Source: Caldilineae bacterium (lineage in GTDB: Bacteria > Chloroflexota > Anaerolineae > Epilineales > Epilineaceae). From it: a stretch of DNA of 64,000 nucleotides. Below are positions 6,718-14,808 of the stretch, piece after piece (position 1 is the first letter of the stretch; every line of letters starts with the position of its first letter). Position numbers and translations under genes: made by a program. The stretch is taken from positions 15,967 through 79,966 of the forward strand of contig JACKBJ010000017.1 of the NCBI GenBank assembly GCA_020634625.1, read 5' to 3'. The notes below the pieces were generated by a model. It was not told where the DNA came from. It did no database searches and saw only the letters and a program-made list of their open reading frames with translations.

Positions 6718-9666
6718 ATGTCCCCCGCGACGCCGGCCGACCGGCCCGCACCGCGCCTACGCGCCGCGGCCGATGCCCTGGTCGAAGCCGCCTGGATGGC
6801 CGCCGTCCTGCTCGCGCCGCTCTACTTCAACCCACGCTCGGCGCGCGTCTTCGAACCCGACAAGCTGGCCTGGCTGATCCTGCTCGGCATCGCCGCCTGG
6901 CTCGGGCTGGTCCTGCGTGCAAGCCAGGACCCGGAGGCCCGCCGCAGCCTGCCGGCCACGCTCCGCCGCCCGCTGCCGCGAGCGGCGCTGCTCACCGGCC
7001 TGGCCGTGTGCCTCGGCACCCTGACCTCGGTCGCACCGACGGTCAGCCTCTGGGGCGCCTACCGCCGCGGCCAGGGCCTCATCGCATCGCTGGCCCTCCT
7101 GGCCCTCTTCGCGGCCGCCGCCGCATCGGGCGGCCGCATGGCCCTTCGAACCCAGCTGCCGCGGCTGGCCTCGATCGCGATCGTGGCGGCGAGCCTCTAT
7201 GCCCTGCTCCAGCGGCTCGGCTACGACAGCTTGCAGTGGACCATCTTCGGCAGCGGCCCCTCCGAACGGGCCTTTGGCCCGCTGGGCAACCCGATCTTCC
7301 TGGGCGCCTGGCTGGCGATGGCGCTGCCGCTGGCCCTGACCGGGCTGATGCAGGCCCGGGATGCGCGGCGCCTGGCCCTGCCCGGCGCGGACGGGCGGCT
7401 GCTCGGTCATGGCCTGGCCCTGCTGCTCGGCACGGGCGGCCTGCTGGCCACCCAGAGCCGCGGCCCGCTGCTCGGCCTGGCGGCCGGGCTGGTCTGCTTC
7501 GCCATGCTGGACGCGCTTCGGCGCGGGCGCCGAGGGCTCGCCGTCGGCGCCGCGTCCGCAGCCGGGCTCGGCCTGCTCGGGCTGATCGGTCTGGCTCGCC
7601 TCGGCGTGCCCGGCCTCGAGCGCCTGGGCCAGTTGCTCGCGCTGGGATCGCGCACCGCACGCTCCCGGCAGCTGGTCTGGCAGGCGATCGGCGACCTGGC
7701 AGGCGCCGACCTGCCCCGTGCGGTCCTCGGCTACGGCCCCGAGAGCCTGGCGTTCGTGCTGCCGCCGCACCTGTCCGAGCGCATCATCCAGCTCAGCCCC
7801 GAGCAGTACTTCGACCGGGCCCACAACCTGCTGCTCGACACCTGGGTCTCGACCGGCCTGCCGGGCCTGCTGGCGCTGCTGCTGGTCTTCCTGGCCGCCT
7901 TTCGCCTGGGCTTCGAGCGGCTCGGGCTGCTGGCCGCAGCCTCGGCCGGGCGCCGCCTGACCCTGGCGATGCTGGGCGGCGCCGGCCTGGGCGCGCTGCT
8001 GCCGGCCCTGGTCGGCCAGCCGGCGTTGGGCGCGCCGCTGGCGATGGCCGGGCTGCTGGCCGGCGCCCTGGCCTTGCCGCTGCTCTCCCGCGAGCCGGTC
8101 GGTGGGCCCGCGCAGCTTCCGAGGCGCTGCCGGGCGCGCGCCCGGCAGCGCGCGCGCGCGGCGGCGGGGCGCGGGCCGAGAGCCGCCGGCCCGGCGAACG
8201 ACCCCGGCTCGCGCGCCGGTCGGGAGGCGGCCGGCACCGTCACCGCCGATGCCTGGCTGACCCTGGGCCTGCTGGCCGCCCTGGCCGCCCACCTGGTCGA
8301 GGCCATGGTCGGCCTGCCCACGGCCGCCGGCGACTCGCTGATGTGGATCACGCTGGGCCTGCTGGCCGCCCGGCCAGCGGCCGACCGGTCGGACGTCGGG
8401 GCTCGCGCCGGCGAGCCGAGCGAGCCGTCGAACAGCCCGTTGGCGACGGGCGCGATCGAGGGTCTCGCGCTGGCCGCCGTCTTGATGGCGCCGCTGCTGC
8501 TGCCCTCGCCCACCGAGACCCTGGCGGCCTGGCCGATCCTGCTGCTCCTGCCGGCCATCTGGCTGATGTTCGAGCTGCTCGCGTCCGGCCAGGCCGGCCA
8601 TCGCGAGCGCAATCTGGCGCGCTTCGGCGTCGCGGCCACCTTCGTCCTACTCTTGACCGGGCTGGGTCGGCGCTCGGGCGGCGAGGTGCTCGCCTTCGCC
8701 CTGACCCTGGCGATCGCGCTGGCGATCCCCACCCTGATCGCCTGGCGGCATGCGAACGCCGGCCCGCCACCGCCGACTCGACGGCTGGCCCAGCGGATCG
8801 GGTGGGCTGCGCCGGTCGGGATGCTGGCGCTGAGCCTCGCCGGGGGCTGGTGGCTGGCCTTGCGGCCCATCCTGGCCGATGTCGCCGCGCGCGAAGGCCA
8901 GGAAGCGCTGACCAACCAGGATGCCGTCCGGGCGCGCCAGCGCCTGGAATGGGCCCACGATCACTGGCCCGAGCAGCCCATCTTCGAGGCCTTGCTGGCC
9001 AGCGCCTACGAGCTCGAAGCCGGCGACCCGAACCATCCCGCCGCCCGTCGCAGCGCGGCCCTCGACGCCGCCGGCGCAGCCCTGGAGCGGGCGCATGCCG
9101 CATCGCCGGACGACTACTTCGCGGCCCGTCTCGGGATGCTCCTGCGCCGACGGGGCGACCAGGCCCTGACCGATGCCGACCCCGCGGCCGCCGAAGCCTG
9201 GTGGCTGCGGTCGCGCGCGTATTACGCCGAGGCTCTGGCGCGCCACCCGCTCAACCCGCAGACCCTGCTCGAGAACGCGGGCCTGCTCGAGCGCCTGGGC
9301 GAGGTCGGCGGCGCCGCCGATGCCTACGCGCTGGCCTATCGGTTGAATCCGGCCCTGCTCGAGGCCGCCGCTGGCGCGATCCGGATGCACCTGGCCGGCG
9401 GCTCGATCGCGCCGGCCGACGCGATCCTGGGCCAGCTGCTGGCCAGCGGCAACAGCCGCGAGGCGATCAACGGCGCCCTGCAGGACCGCGGCGGGATCGT
9501 GGGCAAGGCGCCCCTCGGCCCGGCCCAGGTGCTGCTCCTGGCTCGCGGCGGCGAGACCGAAGCCGCCGCGCAGCTGCTCGCGCTGCTGCGCGAGCGATCG
9601 ACCCCGCCCGCCGAACCCGCCCTCGAGGCCCTGCAGCGCTGGCTGGACGCGCTCCAGGCTCCGTGA
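6718..9666 (+). CDS. O-antigen ligase/Wzy-like polymerase with C-terminal TPR region
   Basis: This large integral membrane protein has 982 residues. Roughly a dozen hydrophobic helices fill residues 20-740, and TQSRGPLLGLAAGL matches the SRG-x-x-LG signature of the Wzy_C/O-antigen ligase superfamily, which polymerises or ligates polysaccharide repeat units on undecaprenyl phosphate. Residues about 745-980 are helical TPR-like repeats (ALTNQDAVRARQRLEWAHDHWPEQ and later units). An Arg/Ala-rich stretch at about residues 470-500 looks like a cytoplasmic loop expansion and contains a 26-base palindrome at DNA level. It is the first gene of the polysaccharide operon, and its stop overlaps the flippase start. 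Confidence 0.82.
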   Translation: MSPATPADRPAPRLRAAADALVEAAWMAAVLLAPLYFNPRSARVFEPDKLAWLILLGIAAWLGLVLRASQDPEARRSLPATLRRPLPRAALLTGLAVCLGTLTSVAPTVSLWGAYRRGQGLIASLALLALFAAAAASGGRMALRTQLPRLASIAIVAASLYALLQRLGYDSLQWTIFGSGPSERAFGPLGNPIFLGAWLAMALPLALTGLMQARDARRLALPGADGRLLGHGLALLLGTGGLLATQSRGPLLGLAAGLVCFAMLDALRRGRRGLAVGAASAAGLGLLGLIGLARLGVPGLERLGQLLALGSRTARSRQLVWQAIGDLAGADLPRAVLGYGPESLAFVLPPHLSERIIQLSPEQYFDRAHNLLLDTWVSTGLPGLLALLLVFLAAFRLGFERLGLLAAASAGRRLTLAMLGGAGLGALLPALVGQPALGAPLAMAGLLAGALALPLLSREPVGGPAQLPRRCRARARQRARAAAGRGPRAAGPANDPGSRAGREAAGTVTADAWLTLGLLAALAAHLVEAMVGLPTAAGDSLMWITLGLLAARPAADRSDVGARAGEPSEPSNSPLATGAIEGLALAAVLMAPLLLPSPTETLAAWPILLLLPAIWLMFELLASGQAGHRERNLARFGVAATFVLLLTGLGRRSGGEVLAFALTLAIALAIPTLIAWRHANAGPPPPTRRLAQRIGWAAPVGMLALSLAGGWWLALRPILADVAAREGQEALTNQDAVRARQRLEWAHDHWPEQPIFEALLASAYELEAGDPNHPAARRSAALDAAGAALERAHAASPDDYFAARLGMLLRRRGDQALTDADPAAAEAWWLRSRAYYAEALARHPLNPQTLLENAGLLERLGEVGGAADAYALAYRLNPALLEAAAGAIRMHLAGGSIAPADAILGQLLASGNSREAINGALQDRGGIVGKAPLGPAQVLLLARGGETEAAAQLLALLRERSTPPAEPALEALQRWLDALQAP
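8125..8150. repeat. Perfect 26-base palindrome inside the polymerase gene
   Basis: Two 13-base arms (CGCTGCCGGGCGC and its exact complement) abut without a spacer and are followed by a CG-rich run. The palindrome encodes the Arg-rich loop. It could form a very stable hairpin in the mRNA. There is no T run, so a classic terminator is unlikely. Confidence 0.6.
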
Positions 9667-11249
9667 GCCGCGGAGGGGGGCCCGCGCCGCGGCCCGACCG
9701 CGGCCTGCAGCTGCTGCGCAATGCCCTGTCCGGTGGCGGGCGCTTCGCCATCGGCGCCCTCACCGCCTTGCTGGTCACACCCTTCGCGCTGAGCCGTCTG
9801 GGCGACGCGCGTTTCGGGCTCTGGGCCCTGGCCGGCGCCGCGATCGGCCTGGTGCGCCTGCTCGACCTGGGCCTCGTCCGCGCCCTGACCCGAGAGGTGG
9901 CCAGCGCCCTGGGCAGCGGCACGGCGGACGACGCGGCGAGCGCGGTGCGGAGCGCTCGTGCGCTCATGCTGCTGCTGGGCGCCGGATCGATCCTGACCGC
10001 CTGGTGGCTGCGCGAGCCCCTGCTGGCCGGGCTGCTGGCCCTGCCGCCGCCGCTCCGCGCCGAGGCCGGCTACGTCCTGATCGGCAGCGTGGCAGTGGCG
10101 GCGCTCGAAGGCGCCTTCGCGCCCTATCAAGCCGCGCTCGACGGGCTGGGGCGAATGGACCTGAGCAACGTCGTCGACGGCCTGGTCCAACGCCTGCTGT
10201 CGCCGCTCGGCGTTCTGCTGGTGCTCGGCGCCGGCTGGGGCCTGCGCGGCCTGATCTGGAAGAACCTGGTGCTGGCGTTGCTGGCCGGCCTGATCTACGC
10301 CGGCCTGCTGGAGCGCCTGGCGCCGGCGCTGAGGGCGGGCGCACCGCGGCTCGATCGCGCCGCGACGCGGCGGCTGCTGGCCTTCGGCCGACACGTCCAG
10401 GCCGTCAACCTGGGCAGCGCGCTGATCGATCCGGTGGCCAAGACCCTGCTCGGCCGCGGCGCCGGCCTCGAGACGGTCGCCCTCTACGAGCTGGCCAATC
10501 GCGTCACCGGCCAGCTCGGCGGCGCCTGCATGGCCCTGTCGAACGCCCTCTTCCCCGCCGCCGCCGAGCTGGCCGCCGCCGGGACCGGCTCGGACGCCGC
10601 GCGAGCGCGGCTCGTCGCGCTGCACCGCCGCGCCACGCGCTACACGGCCTGGCTGGTGCTGCCGGCCTGGCTGATCCTGATCGCCCTGGCGCCGCTACTC
10701 TTCGAGGCCTGGGTCGGACCGGGCTACGCGGACAGCGCCCGCGCATTGCGCCTGATGAGCGGGGGATGGATCCTGGCCCTGCTGGCGCTGCCGGCCTTCC
10801 TGCTGGCCCAGGCCGGCGGTCAGCCCAGGATCAGCACCGTCGGCGGCCTGGTCACGCCGGCGGTCAGCATCGGCCTCTGCCTGCTCCTGGTCGAGCCGCT
10901 CGGCCTGGCCGGCGCCGGCCTGGCCACCTCGGCCGGCCTGGCCGCCGGCGCCCTGGTCACGCTGGGGCTCTTCGCCCGGCGCTTCGGGCTCGGGGCGGCC
11001 GAAGCGCTGCCGCTCGGCTGGCGCGGCCCGCTGGCGGCGCTGGCCGGCGCCGGGCTGGCGTTGGTGCTGGCCGAGGCCTTCGCCGGCGGGTCGGGAGCCG
11101 CCGCCGGCCTGCCGGCGCTCGGCCTGGCCGGCCTGCTGGGCGGCTCCGCCAGCGGCCTGCTGTTGCTGGCCGGCGGCGAGATCGGCGCCGAGGAACGCCG
11201 GCTGCTGGCCCGACTCCTGGGTCGCCAGCCGGACGGGCGGCTCCGATGA
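9663..11249 (+). CDS. Wzx-like polysaccharide flippase (MOP superfamily)
   Basis: The 528-residue protein has about twelve to fourteen hydrophobic helices across its length. The opening GLQLLRNALSGGGRFAIGALTALLVTPF and the later AVNLGSALIDPVAKTLLG are typical of the polysaccharide biosynthesis/Wzx branch of the MOP exporters, which move lipid-linked repeat units across the inner membrane. It starts at a GTG whose GTGA overlaps the polymerase stop, so translation is coupled. The stop in turn overlaps the ATG of the GT2 gene. Placement between polymerase and glycosyltransferases fits a Wzx/Wzy-dependent pathway. Confidence 0.85.
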   Translation: MSRGGGPAPRPDRGLQLLRNALSGGGRFAIGALTALLVTPFALSRLGDARFGLWALAGAAIGLVRLLDLGLVRALTREVASALGSGTADDAASAVRSARALMLLLGAGSILTAWWLREPLLAGLLALPPPLRAEAGYVLIGSVAVAALEGAFAPYQAALDGLGRMDLSNVVDGLVQRLLSPLGVLLVLGAGWGLRGLIWKNLVLALLAGLIYAGLLERLAPALRAGAPRLDRAATRRLLAFGRHVQAVNLGSALIDPVAKTLLGRGAGLETVALYELANRVTGQLGGACMALSNALFPAAAELAAAGTGSDAARARLVALHRRATRYTAWLVLPAWLILIALAPLLFEAWVGPGYADSARALRLMSGGWILALLALPAFLLAQAGGQPRISTVGGLVTPAVSIGLCLLLVEPLGLAGAGLATSAGLAAGALVTLGLFARRFGLGAAEALPLGWRGPLAALAGAGLALVLAEAFAGGSGAAAGLPALGLAGLLGGSASGLLLLAGGEIGAEERRLLARLLGRQPDGRLR

Positions 11250-12172
11250 GCCCGAACGCGGCTCCGACCCTCGACGCCCGCATCGTCGCGGTGATCCCGT
11301 GCTGGAACGCGCGGCGACGCCTGCCGGCCGTGCTGGCGGCGCTGTCCGATCAGGTGGCGGCAGCGCTGCTGGTCGACAACGGCTCGACCGACGGCACGGC
11401 GGACTGGCTGCGGACCGCCACCGGCGGCCTGCCCCTGACGCTCATCGCCAACGCCGAGAACCGGGGCTGGCCGACCGCCGTCAACCAGGGCATCGTCGCC
11501 GCCCGGGCGATGGGCGCCAGCGCCATCCTGCTGGTCAACGACGATGCGCGCTTCGAGCCCGGCGCCGTGGCGGCCCTGGTGGAAGCCCTGCTGGCCTCGC
11601 CGCGGGCCGCCGCGGCCAGCCCCAAGCTCTGCTACGCGGATCGGCCCGGCATCCTCAACGGCAGCGGCGGCCAGGTCCTGCCCGCCCGCGGCTGGGCCGC
11701 CTTGCGCGGCGCCGGCGAGGCCGATCGGGGCCAGTACGACGATCTGCTCTGGGCCGACTATCCCAGCGGCGCGGCCTGCCTGCTGCGCCCGGCGGCCCTG
11801 GATGCCGTCGGGCTCTTCGACGAGGCCTACTACCTCTACTACGAGGACGCCGACTGGGGCCTTCGGGCACGCGCGGCCGGCTGGGCGACCCGGTATGCGC
11901 CGCGGGGCCGAGTGCAGCACGTCGGCTCGGCCGGCACCGCCGGCGACCCGGCGCGGCGGCGCTACTACAACGTGCGCAACCGCCTGCGCTTCGCGCGCCG
12001 CCACGCGGCGCCCCTGGGCCGTCTGCGCGCCTGGCTCGAGACCCTGCGCCTGGCCGCCGTCCAGCCCCTGCGCTGGCTCTGGCCCGAGCGGCGGCGCGAC
12101 GCCGAGGCGGTGATGCTGGGCATCGCCGACCACCTGCGGCGACGCTACGGCCGCAGCGCGCGCTTCGGCTGA
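11246..12172 (+). CDS. Family 2 glycosyltransferase (rhamnosyltransferase-like)
   Basis: The 308-residue inverting GT-A enzyme opens with AVIPCWNARRRLPAVLAAL, then has the nucleotide-sugar motif VDNGSTDGT, the DxD-like NDDARFEPG and the acceptor-side block FDEAYYLYYEDADWGLRARAAGW. This is the WbbL-like rhamnosyltransferase subgroup, which adds a sugar to the growing lipid-linked oligosaccharide at the cytoplasmic face. It has no convincing transmembrane segment. The start codon overlaps the flippase stop (ATGA). The sugar donor is not predictable from sequence. Confidence 0.88.
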   Translation: MSPNAAPTLDARIVAVIPCWNARRRLPAVLAALSDQVAAALLVDNGSTDGTADWLRTATGGLPLTLIANAENRGWPTAVNQGIVAARAMGASAILLVNDDARFEPGAVAALVEALLASPRAAAASPKLCYADRPGILNGSGGQVLPARGWAALRGAGEADRGQYDDLLWADYPSGAACLLRPAALDAVGLFDEAYYLYYEDADWGLRARAAGWATRYAPRGRVQHVGSAGTAGDPARRRYYNVRNRLRFARRHAAPLGRLRAWLETLRLAAVQPLRWLWPERRRDAEAVMLGIADHLRRRYGRSARFG

Positions 12173-12193
12173 GGACGGCGCCCGACGCTCGGA

Positions 12194-12222
12194 TTGCGTC
12201 GTGGCGGCAACTCGGATACCAT
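12194..12222 (+). promoter_or_regulatory. Sigma-70-like promoter inside the polysaccharide cluster
   Basis: TTGCGT (12194-12199) and TACCAT (12217-12222) are separated by 17 bases in the only sizeable gap of the cluster, 43 bases before the ATG at 12265. It probably drives the second half of the cluster separately. Confidence 0.45.
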
Positions 12223-12264
12223 CCGCGCGTCTACCCTCCGTCCCAGCAGCCGCGGCGCCCCGCC

Positions 12265-13464
12265 ATGAACGCACACGAGGCTCAGGCCGCGCCGGCCACC
12301 GTCGCCTTCAGCTTCCTCGACTTCGGCGAGGGCGGGGCGCAGCGCCTGGCGCTCGATACCATGCGACAGCTCGACCCGGACCGATTTCGGCCGGTTCTGG
12401 TCTGCGCCCGCGGGCGGGGCAGCCTGCTGCCGGCCGCGCGGGCGGCGGGCATCCCGGTCCGCTGCCTCGGTCGGCTCGAACGAGGCTGGGACCTGGGCGC
12501 GGTCATCGCGCTGGCCGGCGCGTATCGCGCGCTCGATGCGCGGATCGTCCAGGTGCCGCTCTACAGCCGGGTCGCGCCCTACGCCCGCCTGGCCGCGCGC
12601 CTGGCCGGCGTTCGCCTGACCCTGCTCCACGAGCATTCGCGGCCGGCGCCGCCGCGTCCCTTGCGCCGCGCCGCCGATCGCGCCCTGGCGCGGCTCCTGC
12701 CGCGGGAGCGCTACCTGGCCGTGTCCCAGGCCGACCGGGCCTGGCTGCTGGACGCGGGCCTGCCCGACTCGCGCATCGCGGTGCTGCACAACGGCATCGA
12801 CGTCGAGCGCTTCGCCGGTGCGGATCGGGCCGCGGCCCGTCGCGCCTCGCGCCTGCCCGCCGAGGCACCGATCCTGCTCGTCCCCGCCCGACTGCACCCC
12901 CAGAAGCGCCACGTCGACCTGCTGGCCGCCTTGGCCCACCTGGCACCCCGGCTGCCGGATCTCCAGGTCCTCTGCGCCGGCGACGGACCGCTCCGCGACC
13001 GGCTCGAAGCCCTGGCCCGAAGCGCCGGGCTCGACGACCGGGTCCGCTTCCTCGGCCACCGCGAGGACCTGCCGACCCTGCTGGCCGCCGCCGACCTGGT
13101 GGTGCTGCCCTCGCGCATCGAAGGCCTGCCCCTGGCGATCCTCGAAGCCCAGGCCAGCGGCCGCGCCGTGCTGGCCACCGCGGTCGGCGGCCTGCCCGAG
13201 CTGATCCAGGATGGCCGGACGGGCCGGCTCGTGCCGCCCGGCCGGCCGGCGGCGCTGGCCGATGCGATCGCCAGCCTGTTGTCGGACCGACCGGCCCTCG
13301 AGGCCATGGGCGCGCGCGCCCGCGCGCAGGCCCGCCGCCGTTTCCGGATCCAGGACCAGGTGCGCCAGCTCGAGGGCCTGTACACCCGCTGGCTGGAGGA
13401 CCTCGACCCGCGGCGCGGCAGGGCGCTGACCGCGGCCAGCGCCGCCCTCGGCGGCCGTCGATGA
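12265..13464 (+). CDS. Family 4 glycosyltransferase
   Basis: The 399-residue GT-B enzyme has an N-terminal acceptor domain beginning FSFLDFGEGGAQRLALDTM and a C-terminal GT4 donor domain. Conserved features are LVPARLHPQKRHVDLLAAL, LCAGDGPLRDRLEALA and the Ex7E motif in SRIEGLPLAILEAQASG. GT4 enzymes are retaining transferases that use nucleotide-activated sugars. The start is the ATG at 12265, 92 bases after the preceding stop, and a TTGCGT-N17-TACCAT promoter lies in that gap. The next gene follows after 43 bases. Confidence 0.9.
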   Translation: MNAHEAQAAPATVAFSFLDFGEGGAQRLALDTMRQLDPDRFRPVLVCARGRGSLLPAARAAGIPVRCLGRLERGWDLGAVIALAGAYRALDARIVQVPLYSRVAPYARLAARLAGVRLTLLHEHSRPAPPRPLRRAADRALARLLPRERYLAVSQADRAWLLDAGLPDSRIAVLHNGIDVERFAGADRAAARRASRLPAEAPILLVPARLHPQKRHVDLLAALAHLAPRLPDLQVLCAGDGPLRDRLEALARSAGLDDRVRFLGHREDLPTLLAAADLVVLPSRIEGLPLAILEAQASGRAVLATAVGGLPELIQDGRTGRLVPPGRPAALADAIASLLSDRPALEAMGARARAQARRRFRIQDQVRQLEGLYTRWLEDLDPRRGRALTAASAALGGRR

Positions 13465-13507
13465 GCGTCGGCCCGGCGGTCGGCCGGCCCGCGGCGGGCG
13501 GCGAGCG

Positions 13508-14704
13508 ATGAGGGTCCATCCCCGGCCGACCGCCGGCGACCAGGCCAGCGCCACGCTGCCCATCACCGTGCTCCACTGCCGCAGCTCGGCCGCCTCCTAT
13601 GGCCCGGAGCGGGCGCTCATGATGCTGGTCGAGCCGCTGGCCGCCCAGGGCATCGAGTCACGGCTGCTGGCCCTCTATCGCCAGCGCGAGCAGGGCGACG
13701 CGGTCCATCCGCTGGTCGAGCAGGCGCGCGAGCTCGGCTTGCGCGCCGAGCAGATCCACGACCCGGGCCCCTTCTCGATCGGGGTGGCGCGGCGGATGGC
13801 GCGACGGGTCCACGCCTCGGGCGCGCAGATCCTCCACACGCACGACTACAAGACCAACGTCTTCGGCGGCCTGGCCTCGCGCCGGCCGGATCGGGGCCTG
13901 CCCTGGGTCGCCACGGTCCACCTGCACACCCAGAGCTCGCGTCGCTTGCGGGTCTACCGGGCCATCGACCTGTTCCTGCTGCGCCTGGCCGACCGCGTGG
14001 TCACGGTCTCGCGCGAGCAGCGCCGGATGCTGCTCGACCGCGGCGTCGACCGGCGGCGGGTCGTCCTGATCCCCAACGTCATCGACGCCGGCCGCTTCCG
14101 CGAGCTGGCGGACGCCCCCCAGGCCGTCCGCGCCCGTCTGGGCCTGCCGACCGAGGCCCGGGTGGTCACGCTGGTCGGCCGTCTGGCGGCCCAGAAGGGG
14201 CTCGACGACTTCCTGGAGGCGGCGCGCCTGGTCCACGCCGTCCAACCCGAGACCCGCTTCCTGATCGCCGGCCACGGCCCCGAGCGCGAGCGCCTGGAAG
14301 GCCTGTCGCGCGCGCTGGGCCTCGGCGAGGCCCTGCGCTTCCTGGGCTATCGCGCCGATGTGGCCTCCTTGATGGCCGCCAGCGACCTGCTGGTGATGCC
14401 CTCGCACGACGAAGGCCTGCCGATCGTGCTGCTCGAAGCGATGGCCATGGGCCTGCCCATCGTGGCCACGCGGGTGGGCGGCATCCCCGACCTGGTCCGC
14501 GACGGCGAGACCGGCCTCCTGGTCGCGCCCGGCGCACCGCGCGAGCTGGCCGACGAAGCCCTCGGCCTGCTCGCCGATCGGGAGACGGCCGACAGCCTGG
14601 GCCGGTCGGCCCAGCGCTACGTCGATCGGCAGTGCTCGCCCGAGCGGGCCACGCGCCGGCTGGCCGCGATCTACCGCACCGTCCTGGCCGAGCGAGGCCA
14701 ATAG
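13508..14704 (+). CDS. Family 4 glycosyltransferase
   Basis: This second GT-B retaining glycosyltransferase has 398 residues. The N-terminal domain reads VLHCRSSAASYGPERALMM and includes HTHDYKTNVFG, as in many cell-wall GT4s. The donor domain carries TLVGRLAAQKGLDDFLEAA, IAGHGPERERLEGL and an intact Ex7E in SHDEGLPIVLLEAMAMG. It is only distantly like its neighbour, so the pair are probably not a recent tandem duplication. It belongs to the same operon; acceptor and donor sugars are unknown. Confidence 0.9.
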   Translation: MRVHPRPTAGDQASATLPITVLHCRSSAASYGPERALMMLVEPLAAQGIESRLLALYRQREQGDAVHPLVEQARELGLRAEQIHDPGPFSIGVARRMARRVHASGAQILHTHDYKTNVFGGLASRRPDRGLPWVATVHLHTQSSRRLRVYRAIDLFLLRLADRVVTVSREQRRMLLDRGVDRRRVVLIPNVIDAGRFRELADAPQAVRARLGLPTEARVVTLVGRLAAQKGLDDFLEAARLVHAVQPETRFLIAGHGPERERLEGLSRALGLGEALRFLGYRADVASLMAASDLLVMPSHDEGLPIVLLEAMAMGLPIVATRVGGIPDLVRDGETGLLVAPGAPRELADEALGLLADRETADSLGRSAQRYVDRQCSPERATRRLAAIYRTVLAERGQ

Positions 14705-14808
14705 CAGCGCCCGGGAGGCCACATGGGCTCGGCCCTCGACCCCGCGCCGGCGCGCCGCGCAGCACGCGCGAGGTCGGCCCCATCGCGTCCCTGAGCCCCT
14801 CGCCACGG

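Noticed and set aside
12265..14704. Two adjacent GT4 genes as a recent duplication
   Set aside because: Apart from the general GT4 motifs their sequences differ throughout.
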